The notes below the pieces were generated by a model. The model was not told where the DNA came from and searched no databases. It saw only the letters and a program-made list of their open reading frames with translations. Below are positions 43,854-55,600 of a stretch of DNA of 64,000 bases, in pieces. Position numbers and translations under genes: made by a program. Positions within the stretch are counted from its first letter, which is position 1, and each line of letters starts with the position of its first letter. Origin of the DNA: Prorocentrum cordatum (Eukaryota > Sar > Dinophyceae > Prorocentrales > Prorocentraceae); contig CAUYUJ010010446.1 of assembly GCA_963575745.1 (NCBI GenBank), positions 161,001 to 225,000 on the forward strand, given 5' to 3'.

Positions 43854-43869
43854 GGCTGAACCAAGTGGC

Positions 43870-44188
43870 TACTGAGAGGAGGAGGAGAGAGGAGGAGGGG
43901 CGACGTGGAGGAGGGGGACATGTTCAAGTAGGAAAACCATCAACAGGGTATGGGGTGCCTTATGGGGCTCCAACTGGGCTGCTCCAGGCAACGGCTGCTC
44001 GAACCCCGACTAGATCGGCGCCTTCGGAAGGCTTCAGTGGCACGCGTACTCTCGAGCTCTAGGTCTGCCCGGCGAACCCCGTCCCCAGGCCCCCGAGGTC
44101 CTTAAGAGTCCCAATGGGGGGTGAAGCCCAAGAGAACCTGAGGGTCACCAGGGGCATGTCATAGCATAGCCATTTGGGCCGAAGCCAG
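43870..44188. other. Divergent intergenic region
   Basis: Separates the minus gene (start 43853) from the + gene (ATG 44189). A GGA-rich patch lies at 43875-43925. 43925-44060 is open as KPSTGYGVPYGAPTGLLQAT, possibly an upstream exon. Confidence 0.4.
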
Positions 44189-45040
44189 ATGAGTGCCACC
44201 AGCAGGCCATTTCAGGAGCCCGTTCCGAAGCACTGGAGGTCAACACCCCTCTTCAACAGTTTCAACGCTTCGATGTCGTCACAGGAAATGCAGCAGGGAA
44301 CGCCAGTTTTGGTCGACGCCAATGACAACGAGTTGAATTCGGCTGAGCTCGACCGTCAGCTTGAGGACGCGTTGCAGGAGGCCGAGGGGGCGGGTGAGAC
44401 GCAGCACAGAGAGCCAGCCACGCAGACGCTAGTCGAGTCGGCGCCAGATGCGCCACGTCCAGAAGGGGGAGCACAGCCAGGGGATGAGAAGGAGGAGGAT
44501 GTGCCAGCGGAACAGCCTTCGCCACTAGATGTGACCAGTAGCCTCGAGCGAGATCATGATGCGGCAATTGCACCCACCCCGCCCAGGGACAACGACGGCG
44601 AGCAGCAGGGCAAGACATATCCCCAGGGCCGATCGGAAAATGCACCCAGCACGCCCCCTCGGAAGCTCAGAAAGGTCTCCAGACACGAGGTGCAGGACCG
44701 ATGCCCCTCAGGGATCACGCCCTCGTCTCAGATCGATACGTTCGAAGTCGCGATCACCCCCCCCGACGGCGACATGGAAAAAGCTGTGCGCCTTTCCCAG
44801 GAGGAAGCAGTTTCTAAGAAGGCAGAGGAGGATCGTGAGGCGGAGGAGATCAGGCAGGCAACGCAGAACTCCTTGAAGCAGAAGCGGGGGCGGTCCTCGT
44901 CACCTCTGCCAGCTGGCCAAGAGCGCGGGCGGGGATCAGCGGACCCATTGGGTTCGATGTGGGCGGGCGCTGCTGGGCCGGTGATCTTGGACCCCGAGGA
45001 TGAGATGGATAATTGGGCCGAAAGGGGTAGCAAAGGGTGA
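44189..45040 (+). CDS. Acidic protein with two UIM-like motifs
   Basis: ATG 44189 (MSATSRPFQEPVPKHW) to TGA 45040, 283 aa, one exon as seen. Gln/Glu-rich N-terminal half (LDRQLEDALQEAEGAGETQ), a basic STPPRKLRKVSRHEVQD segment, then DGDMEKAVRLSQEEAV and AEEIRQATQNSLKQ near residues 210-245. Both resemble ubiquitin-interacting motifs (acidic block, Ala, Ser and an acidic/Gln end: E-x-x-A-x-x-x-S). The C-terminus DPEDEMDNWAERGSKG is acidic. If correct, it would bind ubiquitin or ubiquitylated partners. The call rests on short motifs only. The ATG is chosen because upstream in-frame codons lack one and AG precedes it, so it may also be an internal exon. An 11-bp GGTGGAACACA repeat lies 207 bp past the stop. 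Confidence 0.65.
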   Translation: MSATSRPFQEPVPKHWRSTPLFNSFNASMSSQEMQQGTPVLVDANDNELNSAELDRQLEDALQEAEGAGETQHREPATQTLVESAPDAPRPEGGAQPGDEKEEDVPAEQPSPLDVTSSLERDHDAAIAPTPPRDNDGEQQGKTYPQGRSENAPSTPPRKLRKVSRHEVQDRCPSGITPSSQIDTFEVAITPPDGDMEKAVRLSQEEAVSKKAEEDREAEEIRQATQNSLKQKRGRSSSPLPAGQERGRGSADPLGSMWAGAAGPVILDPEDEMDNWAERGSKG

Positions 45041-45246
45041 GAAAGTAGCAAAGGCAAGCGAGTGAGAGAGGAGGGTGCGGAGCCGGTGGAGCGGCCGCCT
45101 GCTGGAGCTCGCCCTTGGTGGCAGCTCCTGGCGCGGGATGTCGCTGCGCCGCTCAATCAATCATCCTCTCCTCGCTCCTTCGCTACCCTATCGCCGCCGC
45201 GTCTGGGTGTGCCCCAACAACTGACGATGTAACTCAACAAGTAGCT

Positions 45247-45302
45247 GGTGGAACACAGGTGGAACACAGGTGGAGCACAGGTGGAACACAGGTGGAACAC
45301 GC
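45247..45302. repeat. 11-bp minisatellite GGTGGAACACA x5
   Basis: Five tandem units with one GAACAC to GAGCAC change. Related arrays are at 40047, 47725 and 63900. Confidence 0.95.
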
Positions 45303-45409
45303 TCGGTGACACACAGGTGATACAACTAGATTTACATCACCATGTTGTTTTGGAGGCAGGCGGGATGTAGATGAGGAAGAGAACGGGAGGGAGGGGGGAA
45401 GGGATGAGG

Positions 45410-45535
45410 GGGAGCAAGAGGAATGATGATGATGATGATGATGATGATGACGAGGAGTTGGAGGACGAAGCGGAGGAAGATGAGTGGGAGGATGACGATG
45501 AGGAGGTGGAAGGAATGAGGAGGGACGCAGGAGGA
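45410..45535. repeat. (GAT)n / GAGGA tract
   Basis: GATGATGATGATGATG followed by GAGGAGGA-type sequence. Probably intronic: the next exon-like block starts after CCTCCAG at 45558. Confidence 0.9.
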
Positions 45536-45557
45536 ATAATATCGCCTCCGCCTCCAG

Positions 45558-45640
45558 GACGAGGACAATGAATTCACGCCGCCCAAGCTCGCCGCGAAGT
45601 CCAGCAAGATGCAGATGAGCTACGAGGACAACAGTGGGCA
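45558..45640 (+). CDS. Possible internal exon
   Basis: After acceptor-like CCTCCAG (ends 45557) the DNA reads DEDNEFTPPKLAAKSSKMQM then SYEDNSGH, with balanced composition. It then runs into GTTTTGTGGTTTTTTG, which could be an intron start. It could belong to the gene at 45845. Confidence 0.4.
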
Positions 45641-45844
45641 CGGTTTTGTGGTTTTTTGTATCGCCCCCCAGATTACAACTCCAGGTACCTCCTCGGAATG
45701 ATGCTCGCGTGCAGGGGCCTTTCTAGGCCCAGAGCAGCGATGACTTCAGATGGGGTCGTTTAAATGCGGGTTTCTTTCTGGGCCCATGTCAATTTTCGAT
45801 CGCGAGCTCGATCTCGTCATTCACGGGGGGGAGAGGAGAGGCGG

Positions 45845-47593
45845 ATGGAGGATTTGTTCGAACAGCCGCAGGAGAATATTCAGAAGCCTGGGCCCATCGA
45901 TGACGACCGCGCCCTCGAGCTGACGAAGGCGCTCGTCACGGCATTCGAGTCGCCAGTGTTCAAAGAGATGCTCCACCAGAAGGGCGGCTGGGACTACGCC
46001 AAGGCCAAGGATTGGCCGCAGGACCCCGAGCAGTACGGCGTCGGCCAGATCCAGCGCGAGCCCGAGGACCGCGAGGAGTTCGAGTTCTGGGAGAAGATCG
46101 CCCAGAACAACTACAAGGTTGCCACGGACGGGAAAAAGGACCCGATCGCCAGCAGATGGCGGCGTGCCCTCGAGAATCCAGAGCGGAAGGCGAAGTACGA
46201 AGCGACAGTGGGCCGCATCGCCAAGCAGCAATTCAGAGCGGACTGGGCCAGAGAGCGGCACGAGGCGGTCAAGATCACATACACCAGAACGACAGAGGAG
46301 GCGAGGTCGCTCTGGAAGAAATCCAAATACTTACCCATCGGCAAGATCGCCGTGGAGCTCGGCGGTGGGAAAGCTGGCTGGATGCTGGCGACCCTTCTCA
46401 TCTGCCGTCGTCCTCTTTGCCATCGGTCGTGCTTGCCATCGCCTCTCTCGGCCCCATCTGGCGTCTTCTCACGGTTCTTGCCTGCTCGCCTTTGTAGGCG
46501 AGCAAGTACTTCTGGAAGACGATGAACATGGGCCCGCCGTGGATCTGCTACGACGAGATGTGCGAGGCGGTCTTCGCGTTATTCGTAGTGCGTGGCCTCA
46601 CCGAGACGTTCACGACGGTGTGGAGGAAGCACGAGGAGTGGGCCAGTCGGGACCAGCCGACGGCGAGCATCTGCATGTGCGGGGCATCCTCAGCTCCACG
46701 GGGCGATAACGGTAAGACTGGAATGCGGTGGTAGTGTTGAGTGTCTGAGGGGACGTTCACTGCCATCGCGTTCTCGTCTTTCTGTCCTCGCCCCCGGCTG
46801 AGGGGTGCCCCGAAGGCGCTGGAGGGCCCGCCGCGCCCCTTGGCGCTGCCCGCCGCCCCGAGCGCGGCGGCAGGAGCGCCGCGGCCGACTGCGCCGAGCG
46901 CTGCGGCAGCGGCGGCGGCAGCTTCGCCACAGGCGGCGGCAGCGGCGGCGGCAGCTGCGCCACAGGCGGCGGCAGCGCCAGCAGCTGCGCCGCAGCCTGG
47001 GCCACCGCCAGGGGAGTCGGTGGCCAATCGCCCTTCACATGCCCGTCTCTTTCTCCTTTTCCTTCTCATGCCCTGCTTCAGTCCTTCTGCCCGTCCAATC
47101 AGCGTGTCAGGCGGCGCCAGTGCCGCCGAACCCGAAGGGCAAGAAGACTGAGGCCCAGCTTGCGATGATCAGCGCGAAGAGGGTGATCGCCGAGTACCAA
47201 GCAGTGATCGCGCAGCACCAGTCGCTGGCCCAGAGCATCAAGCTGGACCCCGACTGGGAGTGGGCGAAGCAGGACGATGGAGCTTCACAGAAGGCGCTGC
47301 ACAGAGCCAAAGATGCCCTTGACACCGCGGCGGGGCAGCACGTGGTGGTGGCGAAGGTGCTCTCGGCCAAGAACCTCCCAGATCTGAAGAAGCAGATCGG
47401 CGAGCATGAGTTTGCGCGGGGCCTGGCGCTGGTGACAGGGCTCACCGATGCCATCAAGCGTGTCGAGGGCGAGGTGGAGACGCTGTTGGGCTTCGACAAG
47501 GTGAAGCGGGAGAGCAGGCGCAAGGCAGAGGGCAAGATCCAGCAGAGTCAGCCTCAGGCCAAGCGCGCCTCCAGGAAGCGCAAAGCCGACTGA
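45845..47593 (+). CDS. Four-exon gene of unknown function
   Basis: Exon 1 45845-46387 from ATG (MEDLFEQPQENIQKPGPIDD), with WDYAKAKDWPQDPEQYGVGQ, EFEFWEKIAQNNYKVATDG and KIAVELGGGKAGWML. Intron 46388-46497 is GC-AG (CTG|GCGACC ... TAG|GCGAGC), phase 0. Exon 2 46498 to about 46711: ASKYFWKTMNMGPPWICYDE, TETFTTVWRKHEEW. Exon 3, about 46803-47022, is an Ala/Pro/Gln linker. Exon 4 47111-47593 after CAG: NPKGKKTEAQLAMISAKRV, KLDPDWEWAKQDDGASQKAL, coiled-coil-like helices, and a basic tail KRASRKRKAD then TGA. The C-terminal helical part recalls a multicopy uncharacterised dinoflagellate family. Function unknown. A nuclear location is possible from the basic tail. Confidence 0.7.
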
Positions 47594-47724
47594 GATGTAG
47601 TGTTGCTTTTGTGTAAATCGAGTAGCCCGATGTCCGAATGCAGGACTGAGGGGCTGCACATTGCCTGGTGCGCCTCGGGGCCGTTCCCGACGTCTTCTGG
47701 ACGCTCTCGGCCCTATCAGAGACA

Positions 47725-47875
47725 TGTGGAACACCGGTGGAACACCGGTGGAACACCGGTGGACATCGAAATGAGACGAAACAAGAAAACCATGAAAAAA
47801 CACAGGGAAATGCTAGGTGGAAATAGAAATAAGACGGGTGGATCACCGGTGGAACACCGGTGGAAATCCACATAG
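47725..47875. repeat. 11-bp minisatellite GTGGAACACCG
   Basis: Four units at 47725-47766 and about three at 47838-47872 (GGTGGATCACC, GGTGGAACACC), 132 bp after the preceding stop codon. Units overlap to form CACCGGTG palindromes. Confidence 0.95.
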
Positions 47876-47879
47876 TGGG

Positions 47880-49500
47880 TTTTTCCAGCGATAGTTGGAC
47901 TCACAGGACATTTCTGGCGTCACTTGTGGGTTGATTTGCGTGAGAAAGTGTTGTTGGTACATTGCTCTGGGCAGTGAGGAGAGCAGAGTTGCAGTCCAGG
48001 CGTCAACAACTTCTGAGCCAGGGTACATTTTGTATACCCAAGCTCGCTCAGACTTGCGTTTGAGCTAGTTTACGGCACGCCTGCGCATGGTAGGCTCATG
48101 GCAGGCATGGCGCGTCGCTTATCTGCCCACCTCGCATGGCGAGAGGGGTATCGCAGTGTAAGCGCCCCTTGCTCTCATCATTATCCTCAGTACTACCCTG
48201 TCCCTCACTCTCACCCTCTCCCCCCCTCTCCATCTGCCCTTCTCACTCCCCCTCCTTCTCACCCATCATCACACCTCGCCCCTCGCAAATCACCCCACTA
48301 TCTCCCTCGCCCCATCCAGTTCTACAGCGCCCCTGACCCTCACATGCACTTCGTATACATATCGTCTACCTATCGCCCACTACTTCTCTTCAGATCATCC
48401 CCTCGCCACGCGAGTCCCCGAGTGCCTCCCGTCTTTTCAGCGAGGAGCCCGCCTGCGAGCTTGCGCCCATTCGAATGATTTTCCAGTGCGGTGCGACTGT
48501 CCGATACCTTCGCGTGTGGGGCACGCTGGGCAGGTATGCAGGCGTCGATCAGTCACTGCACTATGCGAGTGTACGCGGCTGCCCGTGCAGCGAGCTATCA
48601 CTGCTTTTGAAGTTTAGTGGCAAGTCTCGCTAGGAGTTCTGGAGTTGCACGGGCAGACCTCCGAATCGCATCGCACATGCCCATTGCTCATGCTGCAGCC
48701 GCTGTTGCTGCTTCGTGCATCGCTCGCTCCGCAACCGAGCGCTCCCCACCCTTATCCATTCGCCTGCTTCCCCAACCATGCCACCACCTGGGACCGCGAT
48801 CCCTCTGTGACGCTATGGCGCAAACCCTCCACTACACCCCCTCCCTGCCCCATTGCCACAATGCACCCCGCATCTCCTCGCCCTGTCCGCGGTCGGCCGT
48901 GCTGGGGCTGGCGGTGAGCACGTGCGCCTCAGGCAGCATCGGGGGATTGCGAGCGTTTCACAGGGGGTGAGATAGATCGAGCCACGCATGCCATATACGA
49001 GGAGCGAGAGGCGGACAGAGAGGGAGAGTGGGATAGCGAACCACTGACAACAAACACGCACGAACTGGAATATGAGAGGTTGGCGTGACGGGGGTTGCGA
49101 AATAGATCGAGAGAGCACGTGCACGCGCGCAGTCATCACGATACCAACTGAGGCATAGAGATACGCGCACTGCAGCTGCACAACGTCTCAAAATCAAACG
49201 TGGCCAGATGACGATACACATGACATACATTGCAGTATGGATGCCGTGCCACAGTCGGTCCCATCTCAAGCGCCGCCCGTGCCACTCGCAATAGAGTATT
49301 GTTGCGAATGCGGCGTAGGCTGGAGCGCGTGAAGTGCGTCACGTTTGCTCAGCAGTTTGAAGCACCCCCTGCGTTCGCATCCTGCTCCGAGAGAGAGCGC
49401 AAGTATGACCCCCTACGAACATGCACGATACACCGCATACGTCAACGCTACATGCATTGCACCGCCCTGCACGCACAACATACCGCAACGTGATTGTGGG
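47880..49500. other. Intergenic, no gene recognised
   Basis: 48170-48440 is pyrimidine-rich; 48600-49400 is unique with only short, incoherent frames on both strands. Confidence 0.5.
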
Positions 49501-49509
49501 GTAAGCGCG

Positions 49510-49575
49510 GTGACACGCACACACGCACACACACGCACACATACACACGCACACCCACACACACATACACACGAG
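49510..49575. repeat. (CA)n microsatellite
   Basis: CACACGCACACACACGCACA and similar. A GGA tract (49600-49690) follows directly before the transposase-like gene. Confidence 0.95.
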
Positions 49576-49699
49576 TCACGAGGATGGTTTGAGGATAGGG
49601 CAATATGAGGAGGAGGAGGACGATGATGAGGAGGAAGAGGAGGGTGAGGATAAGGAGAAGGATGAGAAGGTGGAGGATGTACGATGGGGGACCTGAAGG

Positions 49700-52600
49700 A
49701 CTTAAGAAGCGTTTTTTTGTTGTAACAGACAGCGGGCTGCCCTGGGGTCATTGTCTGCTCGTGACGCACTGCAGCTGTTTAGCGTCTAGCTCCTGGGCAA
49801 TATTCCAGCGCTCTGCCGCGCAGCCCATGGCGCCGCCCTCCTGGAGAGACTCCTCGGATCAGGAGCGCCAGGCAGGAGCGGACTTGCTTAGATTGTTTCT
49901 GCAGCTCTACGCTTCATGCAGGATTGCCGCTCAGCAGCTCTGCGTGGCGTGTGATCTGTGCACGAAGGCAAAGGTCCCAGGTGGCTCATTTCAGTTATAT
50001 GCAAAGGAAAAGGGTGATCAATCGGGGAAATACCAGCGACATCTTGACCAGGTTTTACCATGTACGAAACATCTTTACTACATACAGGTGCCCATGAACG
50101 TGAACCACTCGGCAACCCGAACAATTCGAAATGTCCCCGTTCGTCTTGGGTATGAGGTTTTGCGGGATGAGCTCCACGAAGACCCCGTCACTTTGCAGAC
50201 GCTGCAGGCGCCCCCGAACGGGCGGTCCGAGTGTATCCTGGACTTGCCAGCTTACCAACGTCACCCACTAGTAGAACGAGCGCGGGCAGCTGGACATCCA
50301 GCCCCCGTGCCAGTCGGCATTTACGTCGACGGGGTTGCATATATCCAACAGGCAGCTGGTAGATCGGACACGGTATGTGGGTTTTGGTTGATAAACCTCA
50401 TCTCATCCAAGAGATATTTGATGCGCACTCTTCGCCACAGCGATGAATGCACATGCGGCTGCAGAGCGTGGTGCTCGAACTACCCAGTGCTGCAGTGTTT
50501 GCGTTGGCAGCTGAAATGCATGGCCACGGGCTCCCGCCCGACGCACATGCACACTGGTGAATTATTTCCGAAAGGCCAGGTACCGCACGATTTAGATTTA
50601 GGTTTCACCGCTGCTCTGATCTTTGTAAAAGGGGATTGGTGCGAACATTCGAGGACCCTGGGGCTTTCACCCTGGAGCCAAAACCACAACTGTTGTCAGT
50701 ACTGCGAGAGCGAACACTCTGAGCTCTTCGACGACAGCCTGCTGTTTTCTAATTGGTTGCTCCGAGAGCACGGGAGTTACGAGCAGGCGGTCTCTAGGTG
50801 CGAGATTCGAGTCAACGTTCGGAACCGCAATGACCTGCAGCAGCTATGTAAATCCCTGAGGTGGTTCAAAGCTAAAAGTAGTAAGAAATCATTGCGGAGC
50901 AGAGCAGTGTTCCAGGCAATTCGCATCGACGGCGTAGGCCTGAACGTAGGCGACCGCTTGGAGCCGTCGGAGACACTGTTCGACATTGCACGTCTCGAGC
51001 ACTGCCGCACGCCAGTGTGCATCACATTCTGGCGCCCGCGGGTCGGGGCGAACGATGTGTTGCTGGACAGCGTGCGCCATCGTTGCCCAATATTTTGCGA
51101 TGACTTGGGGACATCCCCTGCTCGTACGCTGTCTATAGATGCGATGCATTGCCTGCACTTGGGAGTGGTGCAGCGGTTCGTCTCTGCCTGTATGTGGAGA
51201 GTGGTGCTTGAAAACGTTTGGAGGGCTGTCGGGTCAGATGCGGCTGTCTTGGAGGCGTGCTGCAGGAATCTTCAGAACGACTTACTTCGGTGGCAGGAGA
51301 CAAACAATATTGACAGAGGCATGCGACTGAATCACCTCACGCCCAAGATGATGGGCAAGAAGCGCAATTTCGACTTCCAGGATGTTTGACTTTCACATGC
51401 CCTTGGAAATTCAATGGCAAGAACGAGGAGGAGAAAGAGGGGGGTGAGGAGGATAAGGAGGAGGAGGACGAGGACGAGCATGACGAGGACGATGAAGAGA
51501 AAATGGAGACGGAGTACGAGGTGGCATCGCTGCAACGAGCTGGATTCGCATCGACATTCGTTTGTTCGAACGCGCACGGCCCGTGCAGTAGGCAACCTAA
51601 CTCAAACATTAAGACGTGCCCCCCCCCCCCCCCTGCCTTCCAGAACACTACGCACTGCGGTGGCCCGATGAGCCTCAAGGCAGCTGAGACGGGCCTCCTG
51701 CTGAATTTCTGCATGGACATGCTGCGCGCACATGGCGGAATAAACCGATTCGGGATTCATTTGGTAGGTGCTGGAACCTGCCTCCAAGAGTTCATGGACC
51801 ACATGCGGGCCCATATGGTTGTTGTACCACCGCTTGTGCGAGAGCGAATGAGGGAACTTATGCATCTACACGTGCGCTGTGCGAAGGCTGCGATGATAGC
51901 CTTGGTTCCGAAACATCATTGCGCGTGCCATCTTGCCGACAGGAGCTCGGGCAAATTGGAATATGTGCCTACCAACCTCTATTTCCAGGACTGTTTCGGC
52001 CCTGACCCCCTCTTCGCTGCGCCTCCTCTCGTCGACATGCCCTCGAACGCCCTACTTCGCACTCTTGCCCCCTGCCCTTCCGATCCCTCTTCCCCGCTCA
52101 GCTCCTTCCCCCGCTGGCCTGCGTGGTGCCAGCGTCGGCGTCGCTGATCTCCGACGCGGCCGCCCCGCTGGCCCCCGAGGGGGGCGTCGCGAGTGCGCTG
52201 CGGGGGGCCCGACGGTGAGTTCGGCGGCCGCGAGGGCCGGTGGAAGGGGGGGCGATGAGGATGGAGAGGAGGAGGAGGAGGATGAGGAGGAGGAATCAGC
52301 GGCGCCATTCTACTGGCGAAGCTTTTGACGACAAAACGCAATTCAAAAAATTAAACGCTTAATCGCAAAATGCTCGGTATAGCGTTGGACCAATCGCGGC
52401 TGACTGAACGCGAGAACGCGAGCGCCCGCGCGATGCTCCTCGCTGCAGACTGAAGCCCCGATGGGCACCACGATCACAGCGTTTGGCGCGAAAGGGCGCG
52501 GACCGAATTGCCTGCCAATCGCGACGTTGCGATGAGGAACCGCTGCGCCAATGACAGCGGCAGCGGTGATACATCGAACAAACACCTTGGAGCAAGTGTC

Positions 52601-55600
52601 ATTGCGACAGCGACATCAAAGGCGCCATTACGTTCAATGACACATTGGAGGTCGCGCAACCACGCGCGAACCCCACGCGGCACTACAGCGCGCAACCGCA
52701 TGACGAACGCAAACTGCACAAGCCAACGCGATGCGCGTGCCTGCGCGCGCTAACCCACAACCAGTGGCTCGCACGTGCGCGCGCGCACGTTCGAGGGCGA
52801 TGGCATCGCCAGAAGTCGCGGCGCGATGGCAACTGGCTGTGCAAATTTGCAGGTCGCCAGGCGCACTTCTGAAAGTTCTTGGGGTCGCAAAACCATAATG
52901 AAAACCGCGCCGCGCATCCAAAGCGACGCGATCACGCGAGTAGGGCCGCCCGCGCACGGCAAGGCGCGAACGCTAACCCAAGCTGGAAAAAAACCAGCGA
53001 GGTATGGAATCGGATTGCAACGGGCGCTGGTTTTCAGGGCGCGCTAAAAACGCATCGCGCGTCGAAGCGCGACCGCCAACAGTCAGCTATGAGGCTGGGC
53101 ACCCTCGCTGGGAACGGTCAGAACTCAAGAGCAGCGGCCAGGAATTGATGGGCGCCTCGAACGGCGCGACAACAAAAAAGCACATCCTCTCGTCGCCACA
53201 CGGCGCAAGAAGCGGCGCAGTCGACCGCGCACGTCCGCACCGCGCAGATTAGCGCAAGACGCGACGCACAACGAAGGGATTGAAAGCCCGCTCGCGCGCG
53301 CACGCGCGCACGCCGCAAAGGCGGGAGCGCGCCCCCGCGGGCCTGCGCGCGTTCCGAAGGGCCGACAGCGCGCGCCAGCGCAGCATGCGCACTGGGCGTC
53401 GACCCACCGCGGAGACGACGTCGACGCAGAGGGTTCTGTGGAGCCAGAATACTTGAGCCAGAATGGTCGGATCCAAAATTGCAACAGAGGGGGGGGGCGC
53501 CGGGGGCGGCGGGGGGGGGCAGGAGCGGAGGGTTTGGCGGGGCGGGGGCCGGAGGCGCAGCGGGGGGACGCAGAGTAGAGCGCGGCGAGGGGGGGAAGGG
53601 GGTCGGATGGGGAAGGAAAGGAAGGCCGCCACCATGCTTTCGCACGCAGAGGCGCGTGAAAACGCTTCGCGCTTCGATTTGGGATTATTTCCAACGTTCT
53701 CTAAGGCGTATGACGTACTTGCAGTTCGACAGGATATGCAATCGCACCCCGTCTGGCGCGCGCAATGCGTCTGGTTAGTGTCATCGAGGCCACGGCCGTG
53801 CATAAGTGACGCAACAGCCGCCCCGTCTCAACAACCATCTGTTTGATCGTTTCAACCCCCGCGCGTTCCAATCCAATGTTGGCCCTACGCTGCCCGACAG
53901 GTTCCAAAGCAGGCCCCGAGACGGCCGCGCGTGGCCCCGAGGCGGCCCGCGAGGCGCCCGCGGCGGCGCAGGAAGACATCGCGACGGCCCCTTGGGGATC
54001 CCAGAAGGCGCGCCGCGACCAGCTAATCCTTTGATTCCGCACCGACAAGACCCACGAAGGACGCACGAGGCGGCGCAAACGCGCGCAAGGATATCCGAGG
54101 GCCCCCACCACAGCACCGAAAGACAAATACTATTGATCTATCCTTGATTATATTCAAGATGTGGAGGTCCGCACCTTTCGGGCTCCCTGGCGCCCCAGGG
54201 CGGCCTTCGAAGTCCCCAAAGACCACTCCGAGACGGCCAACGACCCCTCAGAAGACCGCCCGATTGTCGGAGAGGGCCCCAAGACGGCCCATAAATCATC
54301 ATAGATTATCAAACGACGCCCACAGGCGGTCTCGAAAGGAGTCCGCGAACAGGAAAAGCACTCAACCCGCGGCCGCCCAGGCGGCCCAAGAGCTCCGCAA
54401 GGGCGGCCCCCGCGCTGGTCCACAGAAGCCGACGCCATGCATGTTTCATCGTTTGTGTCCACGTTTGAAAAATCTGTCGCGTTTGTTTTCCGCATTTTCG
54501 GATGGGCCGCGAGATTTCTCCGAACGCCCCAAAAAAACTTCCAACGAGGTCCTCAACGGGGCCCATATGACGGCCCCGAACGGCCTCAAAATGACGGAAA
54601 ACGAATGCAGGGCCACGCGAGGACGCGCCACGATGCCCCCCTTATCAAGCACAAAACCTGGGACAATGCGGGGCCAGTGTGCAAATTAGCATGTGCACCA
54701 ATGCACCCAATGACATTTTATCAAACCTCAACTGTTCGAAACCATGCGTCTACCACATGTCAGCAACAAAAAAACTGATGTGAAAACGCAACTGTCCAAA
54801 ACGAGTTTCCTGGACAATTGAATCGCGGTTCTGATGTCTCGAATGTCATGCCGCAGGTTGCCTTCATCATCCGCCACAACACTGCGGAACCTCAACTGTT
54901 CCTAACAATTGTTTCCCTGGGCTCCTTACCACCAGGCTAACCCAACAACGCGGATAAGAAACGCCCAGCCACCAAACAAAAAAAAAAAAAAAACAACGTA
55001 ACCTGGCGAAAAACCCAACCGTATACAACTGGGGGCTCCATGTGGGGCCGCGGACCGTGTGAGGGGTGCGTCCATGTGACGTGGCGCCGCCATGTGGACC
55101 ATGCTACTGGGGCCTTCGGTGGACCCCCCTGTGGGTCCACGAACCGCGCGCTGGGTTTGTAGCCGCGCGATTTGTGAAGACCGCACGCGGGGCGGCGCAC
55201 GATTTGCGAAGACCGTCTGCGGTGTTCTTGGCCAGAGGATTTGTTAACACCGTCTGCGGGGTTTTTGGCGGCACGATTTGTTAACACCCTGGGCGCGAAA
55301 CGATGTGCGAACACCTGGGCGCCGCACGATGTGGTAACAACCTGGGCGCCGCGCAGTCCCACCAGCCCTCTGGGCGTAGGTGGTTTGGGGAGTTTCCTCT
55401 TCCAACCCCCTTTCTTCCCCTTGGGGGAGGGGTTTACCCCTCCCCCTACCCCCTCCACTGGACCTGGACGGGAGGTTTCGCTGGTAGTTGGAGCGTCCAA
55501 GATGGCCCAAGATGGCTCCAAGAGCGCCTCGGGGAGCCCAATATGAGCTCCAAGATTGCTCAAGAAGCTAGCCTCAGATGCCTCAAGACGGCTCCGAAGA

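Noticed and set aside
43614-43859. + strand frame of 81 codons
   Set aside because: It overlaps the minus-strand exon, whose composition and start codon context are better.
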